Below, piece by piece: positions 26,241 through 34,150 of a stretch of 64,000 bases of DNA (position 1 is its first letter; each line of letters begins with the position of its first letter). This DNA is from a virus, in the IMG/VR virus record IMGVR_UViG_3300034071_000801, positions 1-64,000 of that record; one strand, given 5' to 3'. Below the pieces are notes generated by a model. That model searched no databases, was not told where the DNA came from, and saw only the letters and a list, made by a program, of their open reading frames with translations. Made by a program: the position numbers and the translations under genes.

Positions 26241-26660
26241 TCAAAGTATAGAATACTTATTTTTGAGACTATCACGTCTTTTATTAACTTCATCATATCT
26301 ATACATATCATTTTCTACGTTAGAATGCTCTTCAAGTGTCAAAAGTATAATATTTTCTTCATCTAAACAAGCTTCAGGATATTTTTCTTTAGCTAGTATA
26401 TGGTGAAAATATGTACTCATAGGTTCAGATCCTAAATAGGTTCCACTCACTTCTGAATGGTGCTTTCTTTTCTTCCATATGTTAAGAAACATCTCTCTTT
26501 GTATGATATGTCCGTCATTATGGACATTTTTAGCCTTATTGCATGAAATACCAGACATTCTACTAGTTAAACCCCTACCAGATGATGGTAAGGGTTTTCT
26601 AGATTTATGTTGGAAACAATAATCGCTATCAGAGTTTTTTCCGCATTTTTTGCATTTCAT
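26241..26660 (-). CDS. Zinc-ribbon HNH-like endonuclease
   Basis: 139 residues. An N-terminal zinc ribbon (CKKCGKNSDSDYCFQH) is followed by an HNH-type block: SYFHHILAKEKYPE, then ENIILLTLEEHSNVE. The His pair and Asn/His spacing resemble NinG/HNH recombination nucleases. It could be a free-standing homing nuclease or a recombination enzyme. Overlaps the upstream gene. Confidence 0.6.
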   Translation of the reverse strand: MKCKKCGKNSDSDYCFQHKSRKPLPSSGRGLTSRMSGISCNKAKNVHNDGHIIQREMFLNIWKKRKHHSEVSGTYLGSEPMSTYFHHILAKEKYPEACLDEENIILLTLEEHSNVENDMYRYDEVNKRRDSLKNKYSIL

Positions 26661-26823
26661 CTAAAATTATTTTTTGTATTTTAGTAAATTCAGGATTTGA
26701 AATCTCTGTACAATGACAAAGTTTCACTGTAGCTGATGTATTAGAATTGTAAGGGGCAAATCTATACCCCCCACATTTCTTGCATATATCATTTATCGAT
26801 GTAAAGAATAGTTTATTTTCCAT
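26629..26823 (-). CDS. Small zinc-binding protein
   Basis: 64 residues with two CxxC-like elements (CKKCGGYRFAPYN; KLCHCTE). Function unknown. Ends inside the nuclease gene. Confidence 0.5.
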   Translation of the reverse strand: MENKLFFTSINDICKKCGGYRFAPYNSNTSATVKLCHCTEISNPEFTKIQKIILDEMQKMRKKL

Positions 26824-27124
26824 CTTTTATAAATTGACCATCCACCATCTTACCTGTACGCTTAGAGATTACATTGTAAGCACTATTCAAACACTCTGTC
26901 AAGCTTAATCCTTGCATCTCTGCTTGTATAATGATTGTAACTAGTATATCACCCAGAGCATCAATTATCTCTTCTCTATCATCATTTTCGATAGCTTGGA
27001 TTAATTCATCTGTTTCTTCCCAAGTCTTCATTGATTGTGCTTTAGGAGTTCCATTCTGTAGAATACCTTTCTGTGTTGCCCATGCTATAACAAGAGCTTC
27101 TAATTCATAATAACCTTTTTTCAT
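26813..27124 (-). CDS. MazG-like nucleotide pyrophosphohydrolase
   Basis: 103 residues, all helical. KTWEETDELIQAIENDD holds the ExxE...E metal site and EEIIDALGDILVTIIIQAEM the ExxD site of the MazG superfamily. Hydrolyses NTPs or dNTPs to monophosphates; in phages it may also lower (p)ppGpp. Sits among nucleotide genes. Confidence 0.85.
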   Translation of the reverse strand: MKKGYYELEALVIAWATQKGILQNGTPKAQSMKTWEETDELIQAIENDDREEIIDALGDILVTIIIQAEMQGLSLTECLNSAYNVISKRTGKMVDGQFIKDGK

Positions 27125-27125
27125 A

Positions 27126-27551
27126 TTATATTATTTTTTGTTCTATTAATAATTGTTCTACTTTTTCCCAATCTACAAAAGGTCTATGTGATATACTTGT
27201 ATCATATTTTAATGGACACCCAAGAGCTGAATCATCTATCATTAAATCTGCATAACTTTTAGGACTTTCTGTCCAGTTATGTTGATCAGGATTAGATTGT
27301 ACTCCATGTAAAGGAATATCATTGTCTATGAACCATTGTATAGCATCATTTAGAAATGTGCCTTTTGTATCTGGTGTAATATGTTCTCCTATACTTTTAA
27401 AAGTAATTCTGTTACTTCTCATTGTAAAAAGAATTAAATGATGTCCAGCATGAACTAATTTCTTCAACACTGGTACAGCACCAATGCTCTTACCTATTTG
27501 TGGAAAATTATGTGTTACACAAGTTCCATCAAAATCTATGTTTATTGTCAT
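27126..27551 (-). CDS. HAD-superfamily phosphatase
   Basis: 141 residues. INIDFDGTCV is the catalytic DxD motif I, LILFTMRSN motif II, and LMIDDSALG the acidic motif IV. Similar phage proteins act as 5'(3')-deoxynucleotidases or phosphatases. ATGA overlap with the next gene downstream. Confidence 0.8.
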   Translation of the reverse strand: MTINIDFDGTCVTHNFPQIGKSIGAVPVLKKLVHAGHHLILFTMRSNRITFKSIGEHITPDTKGTFLNDAIQWFIDNDIPLHGVQSNPDQHNWTESPKSYADLMIDDSALGCPLKYDTSISHRPFVDWEKVEQLLIEQKII

Positions 27552-27862
27552 AATCTGTCTTTTAAACTTGCTTCACATAGAATCAAATAGTTAATTAAAT
27601 CTCCTATTTTTTCATTAATGTGTTCTTCTTTAGGGATAAGTCCTTTTTCTACATCATTTAGTATATCCATGAAGGATACATAATGTTTAAGAGCAAATCC
27701 CCATAAAGCTTTTTCTCTAGTAGTGTTACCTAATGTAGCTGCTACATTGAAGTTATGAAGAGGATCACCACCTCTTCTATACTCCTTACCTTTTTCAATT
27801 AATGTTTGCTGTATCTTCTGCACACGCTGTTGCACTAAGATGTCGAAATCTTGTTCTGTCAT
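27548..27862 (-). CDS. DUF1599/nucleotide-modification-associated-like protein
   Basis: 104 residues, helical. KGKEYRRGGDPLHNF then EKALWGFALKHYVSFMDI and KIGDLINYLILCEASL are typical of the MazG-like DUF1599 family tied to modified nucleotides in phages. Substrate not known. Confidence 0.6.
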   Translation of the reverse strand: MTEQDFDILVQQRVQKIQQTLIEKGKEYRRGGDPLHNFNVAATLGNTTREKALWGFALKHYVSFMDILNDVEKGLIPKEEHINEKIGDLINYLILCEASLKDRL

Positions 27863-27863
27863 T

Positions 27864-28940
27864 TTATAATTCTGTATTAAATAAGTTAACTTCTTCTTCT
27901 GAAACTACATCTTCTTCCACTTCTACTTCCTCTATAGGAAGATCAGTTTGATTGATTGCAGCTATAATCTTTTCTCTTAGCTCATCATAGAACTCTGGAT
28001 TATCTACTACTAACTGTTTGAATTCTTCTAAGTCATACTTAGTTCCATCTACAGTCATAGTTTTACCATACTTACGTCCTAGTTCAAACTCATTAAGAAG
28101 AGCCATCATCTCATCAAGTTTATCTATACCTTTACCATACACAATCTCAAATTCAGATTTTCTATATGGAGGAGACATTTTATTCTTGATAGCTTTTAGC
28201 TTGGTAATATTACCATAAGTTACATCACCTTCTTTAGCTAAGCTTCTAGACACTTCTATTCTTACATCACTGTAGAATTTAAGAGCATGACCACCTTGTG
28301 TAGTAGTAGGGTTACCAAACATAACACCAATCTTCTCTCTGTACTGACTAATCACTATTACACATACATTATGTTGTGATAGAGCACCTTTAAGCTTCGG
28401 ATAAGCATTACTATTCAATAAAGCTTTTCTACCGATTGTAGAGTCTCCTACATCACCATCAAGCATCTTCTTAGGTATAAGTGAGCTATCACTATCTATG
28501 ATGACAAGATCAATCTCTCCAGTGTTGATCATTTCCATTGCAATGTTGAATCCTTCCTCACCACAAGATGGTTGAGAGATTAACATCTTAGTTGTGTCTA
28601 CACCTAATTTCTTGAAATAGCTCTTATCAACAGCATGCTCACCATCGATATATAGAACAGTTCCACCTTTCTTCTGGCATTCAGCTGCAGCATGTCCACA
28701 TATTGTAGATTTACCTGTGCCCTCCCAGCCCATAAGTTCATAGAGTTTCCCCTTTACAAATCCTCCTACACCAAGAGTGATGTGATCAAAACCAATACTA
28801 CCTGTACTGATTACATCATAATCTCCTCCTGCTTTAGAATCTAACGCTAAAATTGAACCAACTCCATATTTTTTATTAAGGTTGTCCATTGCTTCTTGAA
28901 ACTTGTTATTAGTTTCTTTACTAACTGCTTTCTTTGCCAT
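27864..28940 (-). CDS. recA: RecA-type recombinase
   Basis: 358 residues. KYGVGSI and STGSIGFD begin the RecA core; Walker A is GWEGTGKST, Walker B DLVIIDSDSS, and the DNA-binding loop region GKSTICG...QYREKIGVMFGNPTTTQGG matches bacterial RecA. The C-terminal tail is very acidic (EEVEVEEDVVSEEEV). Strand exchange and recombination-dependent replication are expected. A 246-base gap with a hairpin and a terminator lies upstream, so it likely has its own promoter. Confidence 0.9.
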   Translation of the reverse strand: MAKKAVSKETNNKFQEAMDNLNKKYGVGSILALDSKAGGDYDVISTGSIGFDHITLGVGGFVKGKLYELMGWEGTGKSTICGHAAAECQKKGGTVLYIDGEHAVDKSYFKKLGVDTTKMLISQPSCGEEGFNIAMEMINTGEIDLVIIDSDSSLIPKKMLDGDVGDSTIGRKALLNSNAYPKLKGALSQHNVCVIVISQYREKIGVMFGNPTTTQGGHALKFYSDVRIEVSRSLAKEGDVTYGNITKLKAIKNKMSPPYRKSEFEIVYGKGIDKLDEMMALLNEFELGRKYGKTMTVDGTKYDLEEFKQLVVDNPEFYDELREKIIAAINQTDLPIEEVEVEEDVVSEEEVNLFNTEL

Positions 28941-28999
28941 TATTTAATTGTTTTAATTGTTTAAAGTTAATGATTTTTTGTGTTTTTTCCAAGTAAAAT

Positions 29000-29027
29000 G
29001 TCAGGTTTCTTCCATCATTTACCTGAC
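29000..29027 (-). promoter_or_regulatory. Inverted repeat in the recA leader
   Basis: GTCAGGT (29000-29006) and ACCTGAC (29021-29027) form a 7-bp stem about 60 bases upstream of recA. It may be an operator or attenuator. No TAnnTTTG match is visible in this gap. Confidence 0.4.
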
Positions 29028-29125
29028 TAATATGTTAGCTAATTGTATCATATATAACACATTATAGGTATTCTTGGTGAAAAATAGGTATTTCTAATCT
29101 GTTTTTGTGAAAAATGAGTTTAGTC

Positions 29126-29152
29126 AAAAAAACCCTATATTGCTATAGGGCT
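29126..29152 (-). terminator. Rho-independent terminator upstream of recA
   Basis: On the minus strand CCCTATA pairs with TATAGGG, followed by a run of seven T. It ends the transcript from the genes at 29187-30164. Confidence 0.85.
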
Positions 29153-29186
29153 CTTTCTTCACAATTAAAAAACAGAACAGAACTTT

Positions 29187-29360
29187 TTATTCACTTGTTC
29201 TAAGTGATGTATTTCCTTTTTCACTTTTATCATAAGGACAATGTCTACATGCATTACCACAACATTGTTTCTTAGTCTTTAATAGATACTCTTTAGTAAA
29301 ATGAATTCTTCCATCCTCTAAGTAATAATCTACTCCTTGAATAAATTCTTTTTCATTCAT
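29187..29360 (-). CDS. DUF5522-like Cys-rich small protein
   Basis: 57 residues. The core QCCGNACRHCPY near residue 32 is the signature of DUF5522, a small family common in Bacteroidota chromosomes. The Cys cluster probably binds a metal. The start overlaps the previous stop by eight bases. Presence of a host-family protein suggests acquisition from Bacteroidota. Confidence 0.65.
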   Translation of the reverse strand: MNEKEFIQGVDYYLEDGRIHFTKEYLLKTKKQCCGNACRHCPYDKSEKGNTSLRTSE

Positions 29361-29625
29361 CTCTATTCATTTTAGATTCATATATGTAATAAGTGATTAT
29401 TACTGGCTCTTCATTATAATTATGTAATAGATCAGGAATTTGTCTATTTCCACATATCACATCAAATTGTTCTTTTGTGTAAAGAGCATTTCCTTGTGGT
29501 CCAATAGTTCTATGTTTCCTAAGACCTAATTTTGATATTTTATTTCTTGTAGATTTATCACTTGTACCTAACTTAATTGACATTTCTTCAATGGTGTAGT
29601 ATATATTCTTATTTGCTATTTCCAT
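29353..29625 (-). CDS. Helix-turn-helix protein
   Basis: 90 residues. YYTIEEMSIKLGTSDKSTRNKISKLGL is a MerR/excisionase-like helix-turn-helix, followed by a wing (GNALYTKEQFDVI). Possible small transcriptional regulator. Confidence 0.5.
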   Translation of the reverse strand: MEIANKNIYYTIEEMSIKLGTSDKSTRNKISKLGLRKHRTIGPQGNALYTKEQFDVICGNRQIPDLLHNYNEEPVIITYYIYESKMNRDE

Positions 29626-29851
29626 TTACAGATTGTTTTACAAGTTCTCTTTCATCTTCAAAGACATATCTATACTTAGTATCTTTATACTCTTCCATGA
29701 TGTATGGATTTTGTAGCTTTCTCCAGAAGTTCTTATCATCTTTAGTTTCTACAGCTAAGATGATGTGAGCATCATTGTATCCACAAACATATCCTTTATA
29801 TTTTGGATGTACAATTAACATGTTCTTATACTGGTTGAATAGTCTTTCCAT
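29609..29851 (-). CDS. Hypothetical protein
   Basis: 80 residues, mixed (HPKYKGYVCGYNDAHIILAVE; FWRKLQNPYIM). Not recognised. Overlaps both neighbours. Confidence 0.5.
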   Translation of the reverse strand: MERLFNQYKNMLIVHPKYKGYVCGYNDAHIILAVETKDDKNFWRKLQNPYIMEEYKDTKYRYVFEDERELVKQSVNGNSK

Positions 29852-30164
29852 CTTTGTCTAGGTTTAAACTTTTTAATCTATTCTCTATTTCATATTCCAC
29901 TTTAAGAATAAAATTGATTTTCTCTTCAAGTTCTTGGTTTATGATTCTACCTACGAATGGAAGAAGTTCTTCAAGATTTGTATACACTTTAGCCAGTCCA
30001 TACTTAGTTTTGATTTGCTCATATTTAAATCCTGGTATATGTTTAAGATCATTAAATATTTGATCTACATACATAATTACAGAAGGCTCACTGATGTCCA
30101 ATCCATAATGTCCTTCTTCTAAATAATAATCATATTTACTATTGAATTCTTTTGTTGTTCTCAT
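29826..30164 (-). CDS. Hypothetical helical protein
   Basis: 112 residues, unrecognised; helical (FVGRIINQELEEKINFILKVEYEIENRL). First gene after the promoter element at 30185-30192. Confidence 0.5.
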   Translation of the reverse strand: MRTTKEFNSKYDYYLEEGHYGLDISEPSVIMYVDQIFNDLKHIPGFKYEQIKTKYGLAKVYTNLEELLPFVGRIINQELEEKINFILKVEYEIENRLKSLNLDKDGKTIQPV

Positions 30165-30184
30165 GTTTTTTAAATTAAGGGAGA

Positions 30185-30192
30185 CAAATATA
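30185..30192 (-). promoter_or_regulatory. TAnnTTTG promoter element
   Basis: TATATTTG on the minus strand, 20 bases before the start at 30164. It lies inside a GGGAGA/TCTCCC inverted repeat (30179-30203), which could be an operator over the promoter. No good -33 TTG. Confidence 0.45.
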
Positions 30193-30212
30193 CATTATCT
30201 CCCTGGTTATTC

Positions 30213-30599
30213 CTAATTATTCTCTTCTATTTTTGGAGATAGTTTATTCTCTAAGATTTCAAATGCAGATCCTATAGAAGCTAATTCTGCTTCTTTTCTA
30301 CTGTTAAATATTCTAGGATCTAAAAATTTATTTGGAGCTAATGACCACATAAATATATTTTCAATTCTAGATATGTTTAAATAGATTTCATTCTCATCAA
30401 ATACATCAAATAACATTCTAGGATTAACATCTATTAATATACCTATCTTATCATCTTCTATTCCTTGTTCAAGTATGAATTCTTTAAACTCATCAGGCAC
30501 TGTATCATCTTTAAATGATTCAAGCATTGATTTGAAAAACCATTCTTTTACTATCTTTCCTGCTGTAGGATACGTTTGTATCAATTCTAATCCTTTCAT
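30213..30599 (-). CDS. Hypothetical protein
   Basis: 128 residues, acidic (FKDDTVPDEFKEFILEQG; DVNPRMLFDVFDENEIYLN). No family recognised. Operon member. Confidence 0.5.
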   Translation of the reverse strand: MKGLELIQTYPTAGKIVKEWFFKSMLESFKDDTVPDEFKEFILEQGIEDDKIGILIDVNPRMLFDVFDENEIYLNISRIENIFMWSLAPNKFLDPRIFNSRKEAELASIGSAFEILENKLSPKIEENN

Positions 30600-30600
30600 A

Positions 30601-30804
30601 TTAGTCTATTATTAATTGTTTATTTAATGCTACTCCTGCGTCTAACCACCACACTCTCTCAAAATCATATTCTGTTAGTGGATCTTTACTTTTTGATGCT
30701 TGATATTTAATATCATACATCAAGCTGGCTAAATGACAAAACTCTGCAGCTTTATCACTTCCTACTTCTTCTATAATCGCTTCTAAGATATCTCTGTTAC
30801 ACAT
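30601..30804 (-). CDS. Hypothetical protein
   Basis: 67 residues, helical, acidic (DILEAIIEEVGSDKAAEFCHLA; TEYDFERVWWLDAG). Not recognised; tightly packed between neighbours. Confidence 0.5.
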   Translation of the reverse strand: MCNRDILEAIIEEVGSDKAAEFCHLASLMYDIKYQASKSKDPLTEYDFERVWWLDAGVALNKQLIID

Positions 30805-31349
30805 AATTCTTTTATTTTATCAAGTTCTAAAATTTCTTTTGATTCATCGAATCCTTCCCACACTTCATACTCATCTTCAAATGTAATACCAAGCTTCTCT
30901 TCCCAAAATTCTATAAGATCTTTACTCTTTGCAAACACTCTGCTTTGTAAGCTTAGTTCATCTTTACTAAGTCCTGATTTTATAATCTTTACAGATTTTG
31001 GAAATTCATTTTGAAATGCTTTTGATGTCTTAGAATATTTACCATCTCTAACAAGTGCATAATCTTTCTTGAATTTCTCATTAAGCTGATACACCACTAC
31101 GACATAACCATCTTCATAATCATAATCTTCTATTATGTTTTTGGTTCTTTCATATTCATTATCTAGAAACTCTCTAAACTTATCTAGATCATCTGGTTTG
31201 AATAGAATATACACAGCATTTTCATACTGTGCATCTTTTCTATCATCTTTTATATATCCATTAATAAATCCATTACTCTTTAGAGCATCTTTAGGAAATT
31301 TTAATGTTGGCACCATAAAGATGCTGGTTATTGTTTTCTTTACTGTCAT
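30783..31349 (-). CDS. Hypothetical protein
   Basis: 188 residues of alternating beta and helix (AVYILFKPDDLDKFREFLDNE; GYVVVVYQLNEKFKKDYALV). No catalytic motif seen. Position between small genes and an exonuclease suggests DNA metabolism, but only by context. Confidence 0.5.
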   Translation of the reverse strand: MTVKKTITSIFMVPTLKFPKDALKSNGFINGYIKDDRKDAQYENAVYILFKPDDLDKFREFLDNEYERTKNIIEDYDYEDGYVVVVYQLNEKFKKDYALVRDGKYSKTSKAFQNEFPKSVKIIKSGLSKDELSLQSRVFAKSKDLIEFWEEKLGITFEDEYEVWEGFDESKEILELDKIKELCVTEIS

Positions 31350-31352
31350 TTT

Positions 31353-32405
31353 TTATCCCTTGATGTTTACAATTCCGTTAGATAAATAGTTTTTGTGGCT
31401 TATGTTCCATGTATTTGTTTCTCTACACCATTTCAATGCTGCAATCAAACCTCCTACACCAGGATAAGTTCTTCCTTTGTGTGTAAATCCGTGATAAGCA
31501 TCTTCCATATCATCAATATCTAATGTGTAGATCAATGGTTGATAGTAATTAGTGCTATCACATACAATAAATTGTAAATAGTTCACTTGATATCCATAAT
31601 AAGGACTATCTGGATTATCTGCTAGATGTATCATTGCGTGAAAATACAAATAAGCTTGTATGTACGCTCTTCTGTACAAGTAATATTCTTCATAAAAGTT
31701 CTCTACACTCCATGTACATTTCAAATCATACGGTTGGATAGTCTTCTCTTTGTGATCAATCACCACTTTATCAAGCATACTCTTGAACAAATGTCCATCA
31801 ATTGTGTATCCTTCTACTTGCATTTGATCTATCACCTCATATCTAGAACTATTAAATAGATTTACAATTGGTGCTGTTGCACTATTGATTCTAAGCTGTT
31901 CTACAATCTTCTCAGCAATAGATATCTCCATAGTGTTTACAACAGTTAGATTCTTAGTTCTCACCTTTCTAATCTCATTATAATAGATTTCTGCATCACT
32001 TCCATAAAACTTACCTATTACAGCTTCGTATTTAATCTTGAATCCTGATAAGTTATAAGCATCTAATAGAATATCTGTAAATTCTCTACTAATTATACCA
32101 GCTTCATCTGTAGCATCTCTTGTTACACGATATAATGCTTCAACAAAATCTAACATAAGTCCTGTTGGTGTAGATATACAAGATGACATATAGAACTTAT
32201 CATCAAATAGATGTGGTTCCATAAGTAGGGTTTCAACTATTCTACCCATATTAGCTGCAGAGCTATCTTTATCTTCTACTTTCTCTCCAAGGAAATATTT
32301 CTTGTAATACTTCTTTCTGTCTTGAGAGAAATCTTTTAGGCTACTGGATGAATCCATAAGCACTGCTCTATATTGAGCTTCTGTTTTTGCTGTTCCTTTT
32401 ATCAT
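31353..32405 (-). CDS. PD-(D/E)XK exonuclease (RecB-like)
   Basis: 350 residues. The nuclease core near residues 210-235 reads FKSMLDKVVIDHKEKTIQPYDLKC, matching the D...DxK pattern of lambda-exonuclease/RecB/DUF3799 relatives. RRAYIQAYLYFHAM is the usual QxxxY helix. It may process DNA ends for recombination together with RecA and the Sak4-like ATPase. Confidence 0.7.
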   Translation of the reverse strand: MIKGTAKTEAQYRAVLMDSSSSLKDFSQDRKKYYKKYFLGEKVEDKDSSAANMGRIVETLLMEPHLFDDKFYMSSCISTPTGLMLDFVEALYRVTRDATDEAGIISREFTDILLDAYNLSGFKIKYEAVIGKFYGSDAEIYYNEIRKVRTKNLTVVNTMEISIAEKIVEQLRINSATAPIVNLFNSSRYEVIDQMQVEGYTIDGHLFKSMLDKVVIDHKEKTIQPYDLKCTWSVENFYEEYYLYRRAYIQAYLYFHAMIHLADNPDSPYYGYQVNYLQFIVCDSTNYYQPLIYTLDIDDMEDAYHGFTHKGRTYPGVGGLIAALKWCRETNTWNISHKNYLSNGIVNIKG

Positions 32406-32409
32406 AATG

Positions 32410-32631
32410 TTATTTAATTATTGTTACTTCTCCTTGTGTCTCAATCCAAACATGTGCTCCACAACTTAATGGTTTGTCTGGACTATATACCACCTTACTA
32501 GGACCTAGCACCTCAACTTCATGAGCATATCTATTATCTTTGTAAGTCTTAACAGTTAGAACAGGATCTTCTACACCATTCTTTCTGTTGCTCTTAATCA
32601 CATGCTGGTTAACATGTATTATAGTCTTCAT
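32410..32631 (-). CDS. Hypothetical small beta-rich protein
   Basis: 73 residues (TIIHVNQHVIKSNRKNGVEDPVLTV; SCGAHVWIETQGEVTI). It resembles short phage proteins of unknown function. Confidence 0.55.
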   Translation of the reverse strand: MKTIIHVNQHVIKSNRKNGVEDPVLTVKTYKDNRYAHEVEVLGPSKVVYSPDKPLSCGAHVWIETQGEVTIIK

Positions 32632-32632
32632 A

Positions 32633-32797
32633 TTATTTATAGATTAATATTGCACTATATTTGTAAATCTCTTTTGGATGAGGTACATGCACTAAAGACA
32701 TTGATACAACTGTCTTTACTATCTTCTTATCTATTAGTTGCTGTAACTCTTTATTTATATTGAAGAGTTTTTCATCTTCCCATGTCCATGTATTCAT
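32633..32797 (-). CDS. Small hypothetical protein
   Basis: 54 residues starting with ATGA overlap on the previous stop (NTWTWEDEKLFNINKELQQ; KTVVSMSLVHVPHP). Short frame, kept because the coupling is exact. Confidence 0.5.
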   Translation of the reverse strand: MNTWTWEDEKLFNINKELQQLIDKKIVKTVVSMSLVHVPHPKEIYKYSAILIYK

Positions 32798-33024
32798 AAT
32801 GTTTGTTTAAATGCTTCTATAATTTGTGGATACAAAGCTCGTATCTCCCTTGGTACTCTAGCAAAGAACCATCTAACCTCTAGTTCATATTCTTCTCCTC
32901 CATTATCTAATCCTTGAGGATGTATTAACCAGAAGTAATGATATTTACCTTCATGCTCTATGTGTCCTTCATGCCACACCTCATTAAATGCAGGTGTCTT
33001 GTTAATTGTAATTGCGTTAGTCAT
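32794..33024 (-). CDS. Hypothetical protein
   Basis: 76 residues (EVWHEGHIEHEGKYHYFWLIH; VRWFFARVPREIRALYPQI). Conserved-looking but no known family. Confidence 0.55.
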   Translation of the reverse strand: MTNAITINKTPAFNEVWHEGHIEHEGKYHYFWLIHPQGLDNGGEEYELEVRWFFARVPREIRALYPQIIEAFKQTL

Positions 33025-33424
33025 CTATTGTTATTTTATTTGTGTAACGATATTCTAGTTCTTCATCCATAATTCTTTCCATCCATGGAGCAATTTTTCC
33101 TCTCATATCTAAAAGAATATTAAGTATATGCTCATTTGACATATCAGCTATAGATTTATATGATAGAGGATCTCTACCATCTTTACCTCTATTACCCCAA
33201 TGTGCAGCACTTCTATTCATCATGTGATCATCTGATAGATATATTGTAGAACTACTATCTACTAATGAAAGATCTTTTCCTCCATAGCGTTGATAATCTG
33301 TACCACCATCTATCATTGTTTCATTCTCACATCCACATGTTTTATAATCATGTCTGTTGTATGATGTAAGTACATCTCCACAGCCTTTACACTGAATCCT
33401 GTTCAGTATTATTTGTATTTCCAT
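33017..33424 (-). CDS. DUF7695-like zinc-binding protein
   Basis: 135 residues. An N-terminal ribbon CKGCGDVLTSYNRHDYKTCGCEN then IDGGTDYQRYGG is a pattern common in phage proteins of unknown function. The helical C-terminus follows (EHILNILLDMRGKIAPWMERIM). Confidence 0.6.
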   Translation of the reverse strand: MEIQIILNRIQCKGCGDVLTSYNRHDYKTCGCENETMIDGGTDYQRYGGKDLSLVDSSSTIYLSDDHMMNRSAAHWGNRGKDGRDPLSYKSIADMSNEHILNILLDMRGKIAPWMERIMDEELEYRYTNKITIDD

Positions 33425-33548
33425 TGATCATTCTTTTTAAATGTTTATACATTCTATTTCCTAAACACCATGGACATGGTCCATTGTTTCTGCAACTATG
33501 GCTAACAGCTTTAGCTCCAGTTTTCTTTTTCTTGATAGTTCTGCTCAT
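33387..33548 (-). CDS. Small conserved basic Cys protein
   Basis: 53 residues. RTIKKKKTGAKAVSHSCRNNG then CPWCLGNRMYKHLKR. Short proteins with SCRNxGxCPxCxGNR are, to my knowledge, widespread in phages. Its 3' end overlaps the next gene; the start overlaps the previous stop as ATGA. Confidence 0.6.
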   Translation of the reverse strand: MSRTIKKKKTGAKAVSHSCRNNGPCPWCLGNRMYKHLKRMINGNTNNTEQDSV

Positions 33549-33703
33549 TTAACTCTCATTCTGTATCCCCATCTTGATTCTGCTAAGAATATTTGGAAAT
33601 AATAATCTTGATAATAACTAAGTCTTCTACCACTGATTAAGTCATATGTAGATGCTCTATCTGTTTTCACCATAGTGAGTCTACTTATAAATTCTTTTAT
33701 CAT
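33545..33703 (-). CDS. Small hypothetical protein
   Basis: 52 residues (IKEFISRLTMVKTDRASTYD; YYQDYYFQIFLAESRWGYRM). ATGA overlaps at both ends support translation. Confidence 0.5.
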   Translation of the reverse strand: MIKEFISRLTMVKTDRASTYDLISGRRLSYYQDYYFQIFLAESRWGYRMRVK

Positions 33704-34089
33704 AATGTTTTCTTTTTAGCTTGTTTCTCTTTTAAGGTTTTCTTATCATGACATGTAGTACAAAGCACCTGTAGATTATCTTGTTCACAGAATAATCTCT
33801 CCACAAATCCTGGAAGATCTTCTGCACAGTTTAAACTCCCTGCAGGCTTTATATGATCTACATTAATATTCTTTTCAGTAGTCCAAGTCTTGCACTTCTT
33901 ACATTGGTATTCGTATTTTTGTCTTTTACTAGTTCCTTTGTAATCTCTACGTGCATTTAATTTACATACTGATATAGGTTTCCACCATCTGCTCTTCTGT
34001 CTCAAAGCACTTCTTATGAAGCTCCAGAATGCAGCTTCACTCATGGTACCTGCACATCTTGTCTTTGGGACTAACACTCTCTTTGCCAT
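33700..34089 (-). CDS. HNH homing endonuclease
   Basis: 129 residues from ATG 34089 (AKRVLVPKTRC). An earlier Met at 34137 would include the promoter element, so it is rejected. CKKCKTW, NVDHIKPAGSLN, and NLQVLCTTCHDKKT form the zinc-bound HNH core. It lies just downstream of the rIIB-like gene and is probably a free-standing mobile endonuclease. Confidence 0.8.
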   Translation of the reverse strand: MAKRVLVPKTRCAGTMSEAAFWSFIRSALRQKSRWWKPISVCKLNARRDYKGTSKRQKYEYQCKKCKTWTTEKNINVDHIKPAGSLNCAEDLPGFVERLFCEQDNLQVLCTTCHDKKTLKEKQAKKKTL

Positions 34090-34112
34090 ACGTTTATAAT
34101 TAAGTTTCGTCC

Positions 34113-34120
34113 CAAAGATA
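34113..34120 (-). promoter_or_regulatory. TAnnTTTG element for the HNH gene
   Basis: TATCTTTG on the minus strand, 23 bases before ATG 34089. It lies between the rIIB-like stop and the HNH start, so the endonuclease likely has its own promoter. Confidence 0.5.
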
Positions 34121-34150
34121 TAATAAATTTGGGACAAAACTATAATTAAA

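Noticed and set aside
32473-32484. Group I S-like sequence GGACTATATACC
   Set aside because: It is inside an intact small gene, with no R, P or Q element or splice signals around it.
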